A DNA stretch of 7,162 nt from Chthonomonadaceae bacterium (GCA_025355115.1 JANXLO010000622.1:1-7162), one strand, 5' to 3'; shown: positions 1 through 6,534, numbered from the stretch's first letter. Notes: generated by a model not told the origin, from the sequence alone. Made by a program: numbers and translations.

Positions 1-2421
1 CTCGATGAGGCGACGGCTGCCGCGGAAGCGATGGCGATGTGTGAGGGCATCAAAGGGGGAGAAGGCAAGGCCTTCTTCATCGCTCAGGACTGCCATCCGC
101 AGACCATCGCGGTGGTAACGTCGCGTGCAGCTCCAGTTGGCATAGAGATCATCGTCGGCGACCACCGGAGCTACGCGTTCGACCGGCCGCTATGCGGAGC
201 TCTCCTGCAGTACCCCGCGACTGATGGAGCGGTATACGATTACACGGATTTCATCAGCAAAGTTCATGAGCAGGGCGGGCTAGCGGTGGTTGCCGCAGAC
301 ATTCTCAGTCTGGCCCTCCTGAAGCCGCCCGCAGAGTTCGGCGCGGATATCGCCATCGGATCAACCCAACGTTTTGGAGTGCCGCTAGGCTACGGTGGGC
401 CACATGCGGCTTACCTTGCAACACAGATGACATACCAGCGGCAGTTGCCGGGTCGTCTCGTCGGGGTCTCCAAGGACGCGGAGGGCAATCCTGCTGTCCG
501 CCTTACCCTCCAGACGCGCGAGCAGCACATCCGGCGTGACAAGGCGACCAGCAATATATGCACCGCGCAGGCACTGCTTGCGGTAGTGGCGGGGATGTAT
601 GCGGCCTACCACGGGCCACAGGGCATTCGTGCGATTGCGCAACGCGTTCACAGCCTGGCTGCACGTCTGGCAGACGGGCTTCATCAATTGGGATATGAGG
701 TGTCCGACCGCCCATTTTTTGATACTGTCCGTATTTCCCTGCACAAGCCCAACGGGCCAGAGCTACTAGAGAAAGCAAAGCTGCAGCAGATCAATCTCCG
801 TCTTCTCGACGATAGCACGATTACAGTCGCGCTCGATGAGACGACGGGTGAGGCTGATGTCGCGGACATCCTGGGAATTTTCGCAAAAGGTGCAGAGACA
901 AGCTTGCCATCCGAGCGGATCGCTGACTATCCTCCGGTGTTCGCTCGCACATCCGCCTATCTGACTCATCCTGTCTTCAACTCATACCATTCGGAGACGG
1001 AGATGCTGCGCTACCTCAACAGGCTCGTCAGCAAGGACATCTCGCTTGCATACGGCATGATTCCGCTTGGCTCCTGCACCATGAAACTGAATGCTACGGC
1101 CGAGATGATACCGATCACCTGGCCTGAGTTCGGCAAGATCCACCCGTTCGCGCCCCTTAGCCAGACGCAGGGCTATCAGGAGCTCATTCTCCGCCTGGAG
1201 GAGATGCTTGCCGAGATCACGGGCTTCGCTGCAGTCTCTCTGCAACCGAACGCCGGCTCCCAGGGAGAGTATGCAGGGCTGCTGGTCATTCGTAAATTCC
1301 ATGAGGTACGAGGCGAATCCCATCGCAATGTCTGTCTGATCCCTCAGTCTGCGCACGGCACCAATCCGGCATCGGCTGTCATGGCAGGGATGAAGGTCGT
1401 CGTCGTCAAAACAGATGAGGCGGGCAATATCGATCTTGAAGATCTCCGAGCGCGGGCAGAGAAGCATTCCGCCGACCTGGCAGCTCTCATGATCACCTAT
1501 CCCTCGACGCATGGCGTCTTTGAGGAAGCGATCACGGAGATATGTGATGCCATTCATGCGAATGGCGGACAGGTCTATATGGACGGGGCGAACATGAACG
1601 CTCAGGTGGGGCTGTGCCGACCGGGCGACTACGGGCCTGATGTCTGCCATCTCAATCTGCACAAGACTTTCTGCATTCCTCACGGCGGAGGCGGGCCGGG
1701 GATGGGGCCGATTGGGGTTGCAGCGCACCTCGCTCCCTTCCTGCCCACGCATCCTGTCCTGCCCACTGGCGGAGCCGATCCCATTGGCCCTGTCTCAGCT
1801 GCGCCCTGGGGCAGTCCCAGCATACTCCCGATCCCTTTCGCCTACATCAGGATGATGGGTGAGGGTGGGCTGGCTTACGCCACACAAGTTGCAATTCTGA
1901 ATGCGAACTACATCGCTCGTCGCCTTGAAGAGCACTACCCGGTACTGTACAAGGGGTCGGCAGGCTTCGTGGCACATGAGTGCATCCTAGATCTGCGATC
2001 CCTGAAAAGCAAGGCTGGCATCGAGGTCGAGGATGTCGCTAAGCGGCTCATGGACTACGGATTTCATGCGCCAACGGTCTCCTGGCCAGTATCCGGCACT
2101 GTCATGGTCGAGCCTACTGAAAGCGAGTCCAAGACGGAAATTGATCGCTTCTGTGAGGCAATGATCGCCATTCGGCAGGAGATTACAGATATTGAAGAGG
2201 GTAGGGCGGACAGAACGGATAACGTTTTGAAGAATGCTCCTCACACGGTCACGCAGGTGACTGCGGACACCTGGAATCGTCCCTACACTCGAACAGCCGC
2301 GGCGTTTCCTTCACCTGAAAGCCGGATCTCGAAATACTGGCCGCCTGTCGCACGCGTCGATAATGTGTTCGGTGACCGCAACATCGTCTGCTCCTGTCCG
2401 CCTATAGAGGACTACTCATAG
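1..2421 (+). CDS. gcvP: Glycine dehydrogenase (decarboxylating), P-protein of the glycine cleavage system; 5' end cut off by window
   Basis: This PLP enzyme decarboxylates glycine and passes the aminomethyl group to the lipoyl arm of GcvH, in the cytoplasm. The frame is open from base 1, so the visible 806 residues are the C-terminal part of a protein usually near 950 aa; about 150 N-terminal residues lie outside. The Met at base 31 is internal, because the upstream residues [13 protein letters not shown] already match the family. Both halves are present in one chain: the N-terminal half has [18 protein letters not shown] and QTREQHIRR, and the C-terminal half has [12 protein letters not shown] (visible residue 353 on), [20 protein letters not shown] and the PLP-lysine motif [17 protein letters not shown], with the lysine codon at 1663-1665. 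The end, [16 protein letters not shown], is the normal C-terminus. This is therefore the fused form, not split gcvPA/gcvPB. It aligns by memory with E. coli GcvP along its whole visible length, with no frameshift. The other gcv genes are not in view; they may lie upstream. Confidence 0.98.
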   Translation, partial: LDEATAAAEAMAMCEGIKGGEGKAFFIAQDCHPQTIAVVTSRAAPVGIEIIVGDHRSYAFDRPLCGALLQYPATDGAVYDYTDFISKVHEQGGLAVVAADILSLALLKPPAEFGADIAIGSTQRFGVPLGYGGPHAAYLATQMTYQRQLPGRLVGVSKDAEGNPAVRLTLQTREQHIRRDKATSNICTAQALLAVVAGMYAAYHGPQGIRAIAQRVHSLAARLADGLHQLGYEVSDRPFFDTVRISLHKPNGPELLEKAKLQQINLRLLDDSTITVALDETTGEADVADILGIFAKGAETSLPSERIADYPPVFARTSAYLTHPVFNSYHSETEMLRYLNRLVSKDISLAYGMIPLGSCTMKLNATAEMIPITWPEFGKIHPFAPLSQTQGYQELILRLEEMLAEITGFAAVSLQPNAGSQGEYAGLLVIRKFHEVRGESHRNVCLIPQSAHGTNPASAVMAGMKVVVVKTDEAGNIDLEDLRARAEKHSADLAALMITYPSTHGVFEEAITEICDAIHANGGQVYMDGANMNAQVGLCRPGDYGPDVCHLNLHKTFCIPHGGGGPGMGPIGVAAHLAPFLPTHPVLPTGGADPIGPVSAAPWGSPSILPIPFAYIRMMGEGGLAYATQVAILNANYIARRLEEHYPVLYKGSAGFVAHECILDLRSLKSKAGIEVEDVAKRLMDYGFHAPTVSWPVSGTVMVEPTESESKTEIDRFCEAMIAIRQEITDIEEGRADRTDNVLKNAPHTVTQVTADTWNRPYTRTAAAFPSPESRISKYWPPVARVDNVFGDRNIVCSCPPIEDYS

Positions 2422-2458
2422 AAGCGGGTGCGTTCGCGCCAGCTTGGCATTTGAAAAT

Positions 2459-2482
2459 GTCTGTCTGAGACAATTGACAGAC
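2459..2482. repeat. Inverted repeat overlapping the -35 box of the response-regulator promoter
   Basis: The arms GTCTGTC (2459-2465) and GACAGAC (2476-2482) are perfect reverse complements separated by 10 bases. A smaller palindrome, TGTCT-G-AGACA (2462-2472), lies inside. The right arm contains most of the TTGACA -35 box (2474-2479), so a protein bound here would compete with RNA polymerase. It could alternatively form a weak hairpin behind gcvP, but no T tract follows it, so it is a poor intrinsic terminator. The operator role is inferred from position only. Confidence 0.4.
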
Positions 2483-2502
2483 GCTTGCAGTTATGATATA
2501 CT
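2474..2502 (+). promoter_or_regulatory. Sigma-70-type promoter for the response regulator
   Basis: The sequence shows TTGACA (2474-2479), a 17-base spacer and TATACT (2497-2502), with TG at 2494-2495 making an extended -10 (TGATATACT). This is close to the ideal housekeeping promoter. Transcription should start near 2509, giving a leader of roughly 88 nt before the ATG at 2597. It lies 52 bases past the gcvP stop, so the response regulator need not depend on gcvP transcription. Confidence 0.85.
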
Positions 2503-2581
2503 GCACCTGATATGAATGCTTACAAGGGACGTGCGAACGCTGGGCGTCACGCTCCTGCGCACCACGAATTCTCACGAGAAT

Positions 2582-2588
2582 AGGGGAG
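2582..2588 (+). promoter_or_regulatory. Ribosome binding site deciding the response-regulator start
   Basis: AGGGGAG sits 8 bases before the ATG at 2597. The frame is open upstream to an ATG at 2516, but that start has no comparable site, lies only a few bases from the predicted transcription start, and would add 27 residues before the usual N-terminus of a receiver domain. Confidence 0.8.
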
Positions 2589-2596
2589 CATTACTG

Positions 2597-3010
2597 ATGG
2601 CTAAGAAGATTTTGGCTGTAGACGATGAGCGGCACATTGTCCGTCTCGTGCAGGTAAACCTGGAGCGGGCAGGATATGAAGTCGTCACGGCATTCGACGG
2701 CAAAGAGGCTCTCGAAAAAGTGGAGTCGGAGAATCCCGATCTGGTAGTTCTGGACGTCATGATGCCGTATATGGATGGCTTCGAGGTGCTCCAGAACCTG
2801 CGCAAAAATCCCGGCACCCGTGATCTGCCCGTCATTATGCTCACCGCGAAGGCACAAGACGCCGATGTATTCCGTGGTTGGCAGAGTGGGGTGGATTGCT
2901 ACCTGACAAAGCCCTTCAACCCCATGGAGCTGATCTCATTTGTGAAGCGAATATTCAAATCACAGGAAGAGGGAGATGAAGGCTCCGGCGGACGCATCAC
3001 TATCGGTTGA
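2597..3010 (+). CDS. Stand-alone receiver-domain response regulator (CheY/Spo0F-like, no output domain)
   Basis: This 137-aa cytoplasmic protein takes phosphate from a histidine kinase on an aspartate and signals by protein contact, since it has no DNA-binding or enzymatic output domain. The receiver fold is complete: the acidic pair D9-D10 binds Mg2+, D53 in LVVLDVMMPYMDG is the phosphoacceptor, T83 is the switch Thr, and K105 in YLTKPFNP is the conserved Lys, with Y102 as the aromatic switch residue. The core ends near residue 121, followed by a short polar, Gly/Glu-rich tail. The start at 2597 fits its ribosome site. A kinase is not visible in the window, so the partner is unknown. The gene has its own strong promoter and is followed after 54 bases by a small membrane protein on the same strand, probably co-transcribed. 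It could serve chemotaxis, a phosphorelay or a kinase encoded elsewhere; the sequence does not say which. Confidence 0.95.
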   Translation: MAKKILAVDDERHIVRLVQVNLERAGYEVVTAFDGKEALEKVESENPDLVVLDVMMPYMDGFEVLQNLRKNPGTRDLPVIMLTAKAQDADVFRGWQSGVDCYLTKPFNPMELISFVKRIFKSQEEGDEGSGGRITIG

Positions 3011-3026
3011 CCCCCTTGTAATCGAT

Positions 3027-3044
3027 TAATACCGATAATACCGA
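3027..3044 (+). repeat. Tandem 9-bp direct repeat TAATACCGA x2
   Basis: Two exact adjacent copies, 3027-3035 and 3036-3044, lie in the 54-base gap between the response regulator and the small membrane protein, just before its ribosome site. The octamer GATAATAC formed across the junction recurs at 3469-3476 and 3486-3493 in the convergent intergenic strip. Its function is unknown; it may be chance or a binding site. Confidence 0.5.
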
Positions 3045-3047
3045 ACC

Positions 3048-3058
3048 AGGAAAGGAAG
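3048..3058 (+). promoter_or_regulatory. Ribosome binding site supporting a TTG start
   Basis: The purine-rich AGGAAAGGAAG ends 6 bases before the TTG at 3065. No ATG occurs in this frame until codon 52, so this site is the main reason for reading the small gene from TTG. Confidence 0.7.
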
Positions 3059-3064
3059 CGGCAA

Positions 3065-3295
3065 TTGGAACGTGCCAGCACAAAGCAGATACTCCTATGG
3101 TCGAGTGTTGCGGCTGCCGCTGCGGGCATTCTCGCTGTCGCCGCTATTTTCACACTGCGCTCCCGCAGGGATCCCCGTGACGGCATCAGCCTGCGTATTA
3201 GAGATGTTCAGGAAGTCATGCTCGACTGTGAACGCAAAATCCTTGAGATCGAATCTCGCATACCTGTAATCCATACCTCCCCTCAATCAGCCTGA
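3065..3295 (+). CDS. Small single-span membrane protein of unknown function (TTG start)
   Basis: The product is 76 aa and I do not recognise the family. It begins MERASTKQIL, then has one hydrophobic Ala-rich helix at about residues 9-31 (WSSVAAAAAGILAVAAIF), immediately followed by the basic run RSRRDPR, and then a charged, probably helical stretch (about 41-66, ending CERKILEIESRI). The basic run after the helix suggests the C-terminal part faces the cytoplasm, with a very short N-terminus outside. No signal-peptidase site or lipobox is convincing, so the helix is more likely an anchor. The architecture resembles small YtxH-type proteins but that is only a shape match. It lies 54 bases after the response regulator on the same strand without a terminator between, and a hairpin terminator follows 13 bases after its stop. 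Co-transcription suggests, but does not show, a functional link with the regulator. Confidence 0.65.
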   Translation: MERASTKQILLWSSVAAAAAGILAVAAIFTLRSRRDPRDGISLRIRDVQEVMLDCERKILEIESRIPVIHTSPQSA

Positions 3296-3308
3296 ACAAA
3301 GATATGCA

Positions 3309-3353
3309 TTAAGAAACCCTTGCTCCCCCAGGTATACAGTGAGGGTTTCTTAA
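3309..3353. terminator. Probable (bidirectional) terminator after the small membrane protein
   Basis: TTAAGAAACCCT (3309-3320) and AGGGTTTCTTAA (3342-3353) form a perfect 12-bp stem, extendable inwards by two wobble and two normal pairs (TGCT with AGTG). The A-rich left arm and T-rich right arm mean that an RNA from either strand ends in a U-rich stretch within the stem. It lies 13 bases after the stop at 3293-3295. There is no separate long T tract, so efficiency is uncertain. Confidence 0.6.
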
Positions 3354-3527
3354 CGTGCACTCTGCAGTGAAGAACAATTCCTCTTCCTCGTATGCTTGCC
3401 CGTTTGAGTTTTTCGGATTTGCCGTGTTGCGCGCTGATCTTTCACCGAGGGGCATTGTGAGCAGACTTGATAATACTAAACGTCCGATAATACAAGGTAT
3501 GTGTATGAGTTGACATTTACATAACAA

Positions 3528-3553
3528 GAACTCCGTTGCTTCCAACGGAGTTC
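3528..3553 (-). terminator. Hairpin terminator after the DUF151 gene
   Basis: GAACTCCGTTG (3528-3538) and CAACGGAGTTC (3543-3553) form a perfect 11-bp stem with a 4-base loop. On the minus strand it lies 45 bases after the stop codon of the DUF151 gene and is followed by a T-rich TTGTTAT. On the plus strand no T tract follows, so it should end the leftward rho-DUF151 transcript. Confidence 0.7.
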
Positions 3554-3598
3554 GAAAAGGAATTTGGTGTGGAACCCGGGTTCTCCAAGTGACTAATG

Positions 3599-4141
3599 CT
3601 ATCCGGACTGGATCGACTCAAGAACGGCTTCCGCTACGTAGATGGGTGCCCGGAATCTTAGCGCGAGGGCTAGAGCATCGCTGGGACGAGAGTCTATTTC
3701 GATTGTATCTGACTCACCATTGCGGATGAGGTAGATCTTAGCATAAAAGGTGTCCTGCCACAGATCGTCGATGATGACGCGCTCAACTTTTGCGCCCATC
3801 CGATCGAGAATGACTTTCATTAAGTCGTGGGTGTACGGTCGGTCTGGAGCCTCTTCGCTCAAAGCAAGTGAAATGGCATACGCCACATCTCTTACCACGA
3901 AAATTCTGAACTCGCGGCCTTTGTTATCCCTAAGCAACACAAAGGTAGAGACCTGAGATGGGATGGTAGTGCCCGGAGTGTTCACAATGCCTTCGAAGAC
4001 ATTGACGACTTTGACCTCTTTTTCATTTAGTGCGCGCGGCGCCCTGTTTTCCTGCTCTGAAGAGATTCCCTCTGCAGGCAGCCGAGCATCTTCGTCAGGT
4101 CTCCAGTTTCCGCCGAAAATACTTTCAAAATCACTGCTCAC
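3599..4141 (-). CDS. DUF151 / bifunctional nuclease (BFN) family protein
   Basis: This 180-aa cytoplasmic protein carries a DUF151 domain at about residues 43-178; plant members have been described as dual DNase/RNase enzymes, while bacterial roles are largely unproven. Visible family motifs are RPYTHDLM (101-108), TFYAKIYL (131-138), DSRPSDALALALR (150-162) and APIYVAEAVLE (165-175). The first ~40 residues are polar and probably disordered, longer than in many members. The segment usually like IGxxEAxAI reads VVRDVAYAI (82-90), lacking the expected Gly and Glu. Translation starts at GTG 4141, preceded by a strong GGAGG with 6-base spacing. The gene follows rho by 66 bases without a terminator and ends before a hairpin, so it is probably the last gene of the rho transcript. 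Family assignment is firm; nuclease activity is not shown by the sequence. Confidence 0.92.
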   Translation of the reverse strand: MSSDFESIFGGNWRPDEDARLPAEGISSEQENRAPRALNEKEVKVVNVFEGIVNTPGTTIPSQVSTFVLLRDNKGREFRIFVVRDVAYAISLALSEEAPDRPYTHDLMKVILDRMGAKVERVIIDDLWQDTFYAKIYLIRNGESDTIEIDSRPSDALALALRFRAPIYVAEAVLESIQSG

Positions 4142-4147
4142 TTAATG

Positions 4148-4152
4148 CCTCC
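4148..4152 (-). promoter_or_regulatory. Strong Shine-Dalgarno GGAGG deciding the GTG start of the DUF151 gene
   Basis: On the minus strand GGAGG is followed by the 6-base spacer CATTAA and then GTG at 4141-4139. The next in-frame ATG lies deep inside the conserved domain, so GTG is the start. Confidence 0.85.
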
Positions 4153-4187
4153 GACGAGATTGTTGCCCTTTCGCACCGGATACAGTT

Positions 4188-4201
4188 ACCGGATCACCGG
4201 T
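4188..4201 (-). other. Small intercistronic hairpin between rho and the DUF151 gene
   Basis: ACCGG and CCGGT (4188-4192, 4197-4201) flank a 4-base loop just after the rho stop, and a further CCGG occurs at 4176-4179. The stem is only 5 bp and no T tract follows, so it is not a good terminator; it might slow exonucleases or mean nothing. Confidence 0.3.
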
Positions 4202-4207
4202 CATTAG

Positions 4208-5491
4208 TTAATCGTCGCTCTTGATGGTCTTGTCGACCATCGTGAGAAATTCCTTGTTAGATTTTGTGTGCAGCAGACGCTCCTTCAGAAGTTCGGTCGC
4301 CTCCATAGGATCGAGGCCATGAAGAAGCCGTCGCAGTTTCCCAATCTGACGATAAGTCTCTTCATCGTAGAGAAGCTCATCGTGACGGGTGCCCGACCTC
4401 AACGAGATCGCTGGGAAAATGCGTTTGTCTGCCAGGCTGCGGTCGAGCTCAACCTCCATGTTGCCTGTGCCCTTGTACTCCTCGAAAATCAGATCATCCA
4501 TACGGCTGCCGGTTTCGACCAGTGCCGTCGCGAGAATGGTTAGACTTCCCCCCTCTTCTATGTTACGCGCCGCCCCAAAAAAACGTTTCGGGCGGTAGAG
4601 TGCGGCGGGATCGAGGCCACCTGCGAGCGTTCGTCCGCTCGGCATGACCGTCAGATTCGACGCTCGGGTGTACCGGGTAAGGCTATCCATCAGGACAACG
4701 ATGTCACGCTTGCTCTCGGCCAGGCGCTTCGCCTGCTCAAGAACCATGTCCGCAACCCTCATATGGTTTTCAGGAGTCTCATCGAACGTCGAGCTGATGA
4801 CCTCACCCTTCACGGACCGCCGAATGTCAGTGACCTCTTCGGGTCGCTCATCGATCAGGAGGACGATGAGTATGCATTCCGGATGGTTGACAGCTATCGA
4901 GTTGGCGATGGTCTTCAGGATCGTCGTCTTGCCGGCTTTTGGCTGCGCAACGATCATTCCGCGTTGCCCCTTGCCCACCGGTGAAATCAGATCCATGATG
5001 CGGCCGGTCATCTCGGTCTTCGTCGTCTCGAGCTGCAGCCGTTCATTCGGATAGATGGGAGTCAGGTCGTCGAAACTTACGCGGTTACGAGCGACGTCAG
5101 GGTCAACTCCATTCACTGCTTCCACGCGCAAAAGACCATAGTACTTCTCCGATTCCTTCGGAGGGCGAACCTGTCCGGTGACATCGTCCCCGGTTTTCAG
5201 CCCGAAGCGTTTGATCTGGGTCTGCGAGACATAGATGTCCTCTGCATTTGGCGAGAAATTGCTTCGCCGTAAGAACCCCCACCCGTCCGGCAGTATCTCC
5301 AGGATGCCCTTCGCAAAGATGACGCCGTTTCTATCGGACTGGACTTGAAGGATCCGGCCAATCAACTCGTCCTTTCTTGTATTGGGGCCCGTCCCGTTCG
5401 AGACGCCGAGGTCTTTTGCCAACTCATGCAGGTCATTGAGACTCTTATTTTCCAGGTCGGAGAGATTGGTGCTCCCCAGAAGTTCTTCCAT
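4208..5491 (-). CDS. rho: Transcription termination factor Rho
   Basis: Rho is a homohexameric RNA-dependent ATPase that loads on C-rich, G-poor nascent RNA and releases it from RNA polymerase. The 427-aa length matches the family (E. coli 419). In order: an N-terminal Rho_N helical part (about 12-50, [13 protein letters not shown]); a cold-shock-like RNA-binding domain (about 58-128, [27 protein letters not shown]); and the RecA-type motor. Walker A is AQPKAGKT (182-189, K188, T189), the catalytic-Glu segment is DERPEEV (E215), and Walker B ends in VVLMD (D269). The Q-loop region is [11 protein letters not shown] and the R-loop/arginine-finger part is [10 protein letters not shown] and [10 protein letters not shown] (365-374). 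All appear intact. The ATG at 5491 has AAGGTGA 9 bases upstream. rho has its own promoter near 5850 and a long leader, and is followed by the DUF151 gene. No large insertion is seen in the RNA-binding part, unlike Rho of some Actinobacteria. Confidence 0.99.
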   Translation of the reverse strand: MEELLGSTNLSDLENKSLNDLHELAKDLGVSNGTGPNTRKDELIGRILQVQSDRNGVIFAKGILEILPDGWGFLRRSNFSPNAEDIYVSQTQIKRFGLKTGDDVTGQVRPPKESEKYYGLLRVEAVNGVDPDVARNRVSFDDLTPIYPNERLQLETTKTEMTGRIMDLISPVGKGQRGMIVAQPKAGKTTILKTIANSIAVNHPECILIVLLIDERPEEVTDIRRSVKGEVISSTFDETPENHMRVADMVLEQAKRLAESKRDIVVLMDSLTRYTRASNLTVMPSGRTLAGGLDPAALYRPKRFFGAARNIEEGGSLTILATALVETGSRMDDLIFEEYKGTGNMEVELDRSLADKRIFPAISLRSGTRHDELLYDEETYRQIGKLRRLLHGLDPMEATELLKERLLHTKSNKEFLTMVDKTIKSDD

Positions 5492-5554
5492 ACGATTTGA
5501 TCACCTTATACAGGATTGACACTATGAGAATGCTGCTAATGCCTAGAAGCTACC

Positions 5555-5576
5555 TCCGCGTGATTTGTCACGCGGA
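5555..5576 (-). other. Stable hairpin in the rho leader
   Basis: TCCGCGTGA and TCACGCGGA form a perfect 9-bp, GC-rich stem with a 4-base loop, 63 bases before the rho start codon on the minus strand. GGTAGCTTC follows rather than a T tract, so it is not an intrinsic terminator. It may act as a polymerase pause site or as part of a leader structure. Confidence 0.5.
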
Positions 5577-5646
5577 CGACGAGTTCCATGGCACTCGAAC
5601 GGAGTTGAGAATGGGAATTAACCGGCCTGAAACACGACACAGACCG

Positions 5647-5700
5647 CCTGTTAGTTTCCTGGAGAGAAGATGCTGTTAGCATCCTGACACTGCCAACAGG
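5647..5700 (-). other. Nested stem structure in the rho leader with alternative pairings
   Basis: An outer 6-bp stem (5647-5652 with 5695-5700, CCTGTT/AACAGG) encloses a 6-bp hairpin (5669-5674 with 5678-5683, GATGCT/AGCATC, 3-base loop). CTGTTAG occurs twice (5648-5654, 5673-5679), so AACAG at 5695-5699 could pair with either copy; pairing with the second would break the inner hairpin. This resembles a two-state leader, but the stems are short. Confidence 0.3.
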
Positions 5701-5850
5701 ATTAAGCTGGGAACGAAATGATTGAGGGTCGTCAGATCCAGTCTGCAAACATGCCCGGGAAATCGCCACGCTAAAGACAATGAAGGCGATGCAGGGGAGA
5801 GTGAGTCGGATCGACATCGGACAAAATCGGGAGTGGAACAGCAGCGCGCT

Positions 5851-5880
5851 ATTATAGCACATAATATTGCCGTATGTCTA
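5851..5880 (-). promoter_or_regulatory. Sigma-70-type promoter for rho
   Basis: Read on the minus strand: TAGACA (5880-5875), an 18-base spacer and TATAAT (5856-5851), with TGC directly before it, giving the extended -10 TGCTATAAT. The -35 matches TTGACA at five of six bases. It lies 19 bases beyond the hpt stop. Transcription should begin near 5844, so rho can be expressed independently of guaA-hpt, although no clear terminator separates them. Confidence 0.8.
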
Positions 5881-5898
5881 TGCCTGGGTCAGCCCAAT

Positions 5899-6531
5899 TC
5901 AGTCCATTGCCGCCCATTCCGCTGAGGGCTCATCAGGTTTGATCGGCACGACTTCGCCAATGAAGCGAAGCTGTCGATACTGTTCATGATAGTCCATCCC
6001 GTACCCTACAACAAACTTGTCCTCGATCTCAAAGCCCCGATAGTCCACCTTGACCTCGACTCGCCTGCGCGCTGGCTTATCAAGAAGCACACATACTCCC
6101 ACGCTTTTCGCCTGCCTGGCTCGCAGGGATTCGAGCAGGTAACTGAAACGCAAAGTCAGCCCGGTATCCAGTATATCTTCGACTATGAGCACATGCTTAT
6201 CTGCGACCGAAGCATCGAGGTCTTTGAGTATCCGAACTTCACCAGAGGTATGTGTTGCTGCTCCGTAAGAGGAGATCGCCACAAAGTCATACTCCACTGG
6301 CCGATCTATGCAGCGGACCAGATCAGCTAGAAAGAGAGCCGCCCCCTTCAGGACACCGACGAGCAGCAGTGGCTCCGCAAAGTTAGGGTAATCGCGGGTT
6401 ATCGCTTCCCCGAGCATCTTGACTCGCGTCTGAATCTGCGCTTCGGTAAGCATGACTTCAATTCGGTGCCCAGCCGAACCTTCCTCATCCAGTGCGACGC
6501 TCAAAACAGCTTTTTCGTTGTCGGTCGTCAT
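5899..6531 (-). CDS. hpt: Hypoxanthine(-guanine) phosphoribosyltransferase
   Basis: The enzyme transfers phosphoribose from PRPP to hypoxanthine and usually guanine, forming IMP and GMP in cytoplasmic purine salvage. The protein is 210 aa, longer than the usual ~175-190, because of an acidic N-terminal extension of about 20 residues before HRIEVMLTEAQIQTRV and a C-terminal tail rich in P/E/A. Type I PRTase features are present: LKG (61-63) in the pyrophosphate loop, SSYG (87-90) in the mobile loop, VLIVEDILDTGLT (114-126) as the PRPP-binding motif with E118, D119 and catalytic D122, and DKPARR (151-156) plus VVGYGMDY (174-181) at the purine site. The ATG at 6531 lies 3 bases after the guaA stop, with GGGAA 6 bases upstream inside the end of guaA, so translational coupling is likely. 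A start at Met27 is possible but has no better site. Base preference within the 6-oxopurines cannot be read with certainty. Confidence 0.96.
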   Translation of the reverse strand: MTTDNEKAVLSVALDEEGSAGHRIEVMLTEAQIQTRVKMLGEAITRDYPNFAEPLLLVGVLKGAALFLADLVRCIDRPVEYDFVAISSYGAATHTSGEVRILKDLDASVADKHVLIVEDILDTGLTLRFSYLLESLRARQAKSVGVCVLLDKPARRRVEVKVDYRGFEIEDKFVVGYGMDYHEQYRQLRFIGEVVPIKPDEPSAEWAAMD

Positions 6532-6534
6532 CTC

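Larger units (their letters stand above)
3296..3598. other. Non-coding strip between convergent genes
   Basis: About 300 bases separate the stop of the small membrane protein (+ strand) from the stop of the DUF151 gene (- strand). It holds one hairpin near each end, described separately, and two copies of GATAATAC (3469-3476, 3486-3493). The middle (about 3360-3460) is AT-rich and T-rich without a convincing gene, RNA or promoter. Open frames here lack ribosome sites and recognisable protein sequence. Confidence 0.7.
5492..5844 (-). promoter_or_regulatory. Long 5' leader of rho, candidate autogenous attenuator
   Basis: The stretch between hpt and rho has no convincing gene. From the predicted start near 5844 the leader is about 350 nt. 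Its first 60 nt (5840-5781 on the minus strand) contain 24 C and 9 G by hand count, with many CT/CC steps, as expected of a Rho loading region. Further down are the hairpins at 5647-5700 and 5555-5576. In E. coli the rho leader mediates Rho-dependent autoregulation; the same is inferred here from the layout, not shown. Confidence 0.45.

Noticed and set aside
982..1752. A 256-codon open frame on the minus strand inside gcvP
   Set aside because: It lies wholly opposite conserved gcvP sequence, resembles no protein family, and long antisense frames are common in GC-rich coding DNA. It is a shadow of gcvP.
2427..2440. A GC-rich hairpin (GGTGC/GCGCC) just after the gcvP stop, considered as the gcvP terminator
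   Set aside because: The stem is only 5 bp with a wobble pair and no T tract follows, so it is not a convincing intrinsic terminator. No clear gcvP terminator is visible.
2516..2596. An upstream ATG that would lengthen the response regulator by 27 residues
   Set aside because: It lies only about 7 bases from the predicted transcription start, has no ribosome site, and the extra residues do not belong to the receiver fold. The ATG at 2597 with AGGGGAG is preferred.
3007..3039. TTGACC and GATAAT in the gap before the small membrane gene, considered as a promoter
   Set aside because: The spacing between the boxes is 21 bases, too long for a sigma-70 promoter, and other pairings are too short.
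3510..3515. A perfect TTGACA on the plus strand in the convergent strip
   Set aside because: No -10-like sequence lies at 16-18 bases downstream (the region is the terminator stem), and no plus-strand gene follows.
3309..3545. A 78-codon minus-strand frame in the convergent intergenic strip
   Set aside because: Its start lies inside the 11-bp terminator stem and its end inside the other hairpin, there is no good ribosome site, and the sequence is not protein-like.
5536..5817. A minus-strand frame in the rho leader starting MSIRLTLPCIAFIVF, with a signal-peptide-like beginning
   Set aside because: It falls after the predicted rho promoter, so a leader peptide was considered. There is no ribosome site before the ATG at 5817, the rest is Ser/Arg-rich without recognisable domains, and the C-rich bias that makes its hydrophobic start is better explained as a Rho loading region. 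Ribosome profiling would settle it.
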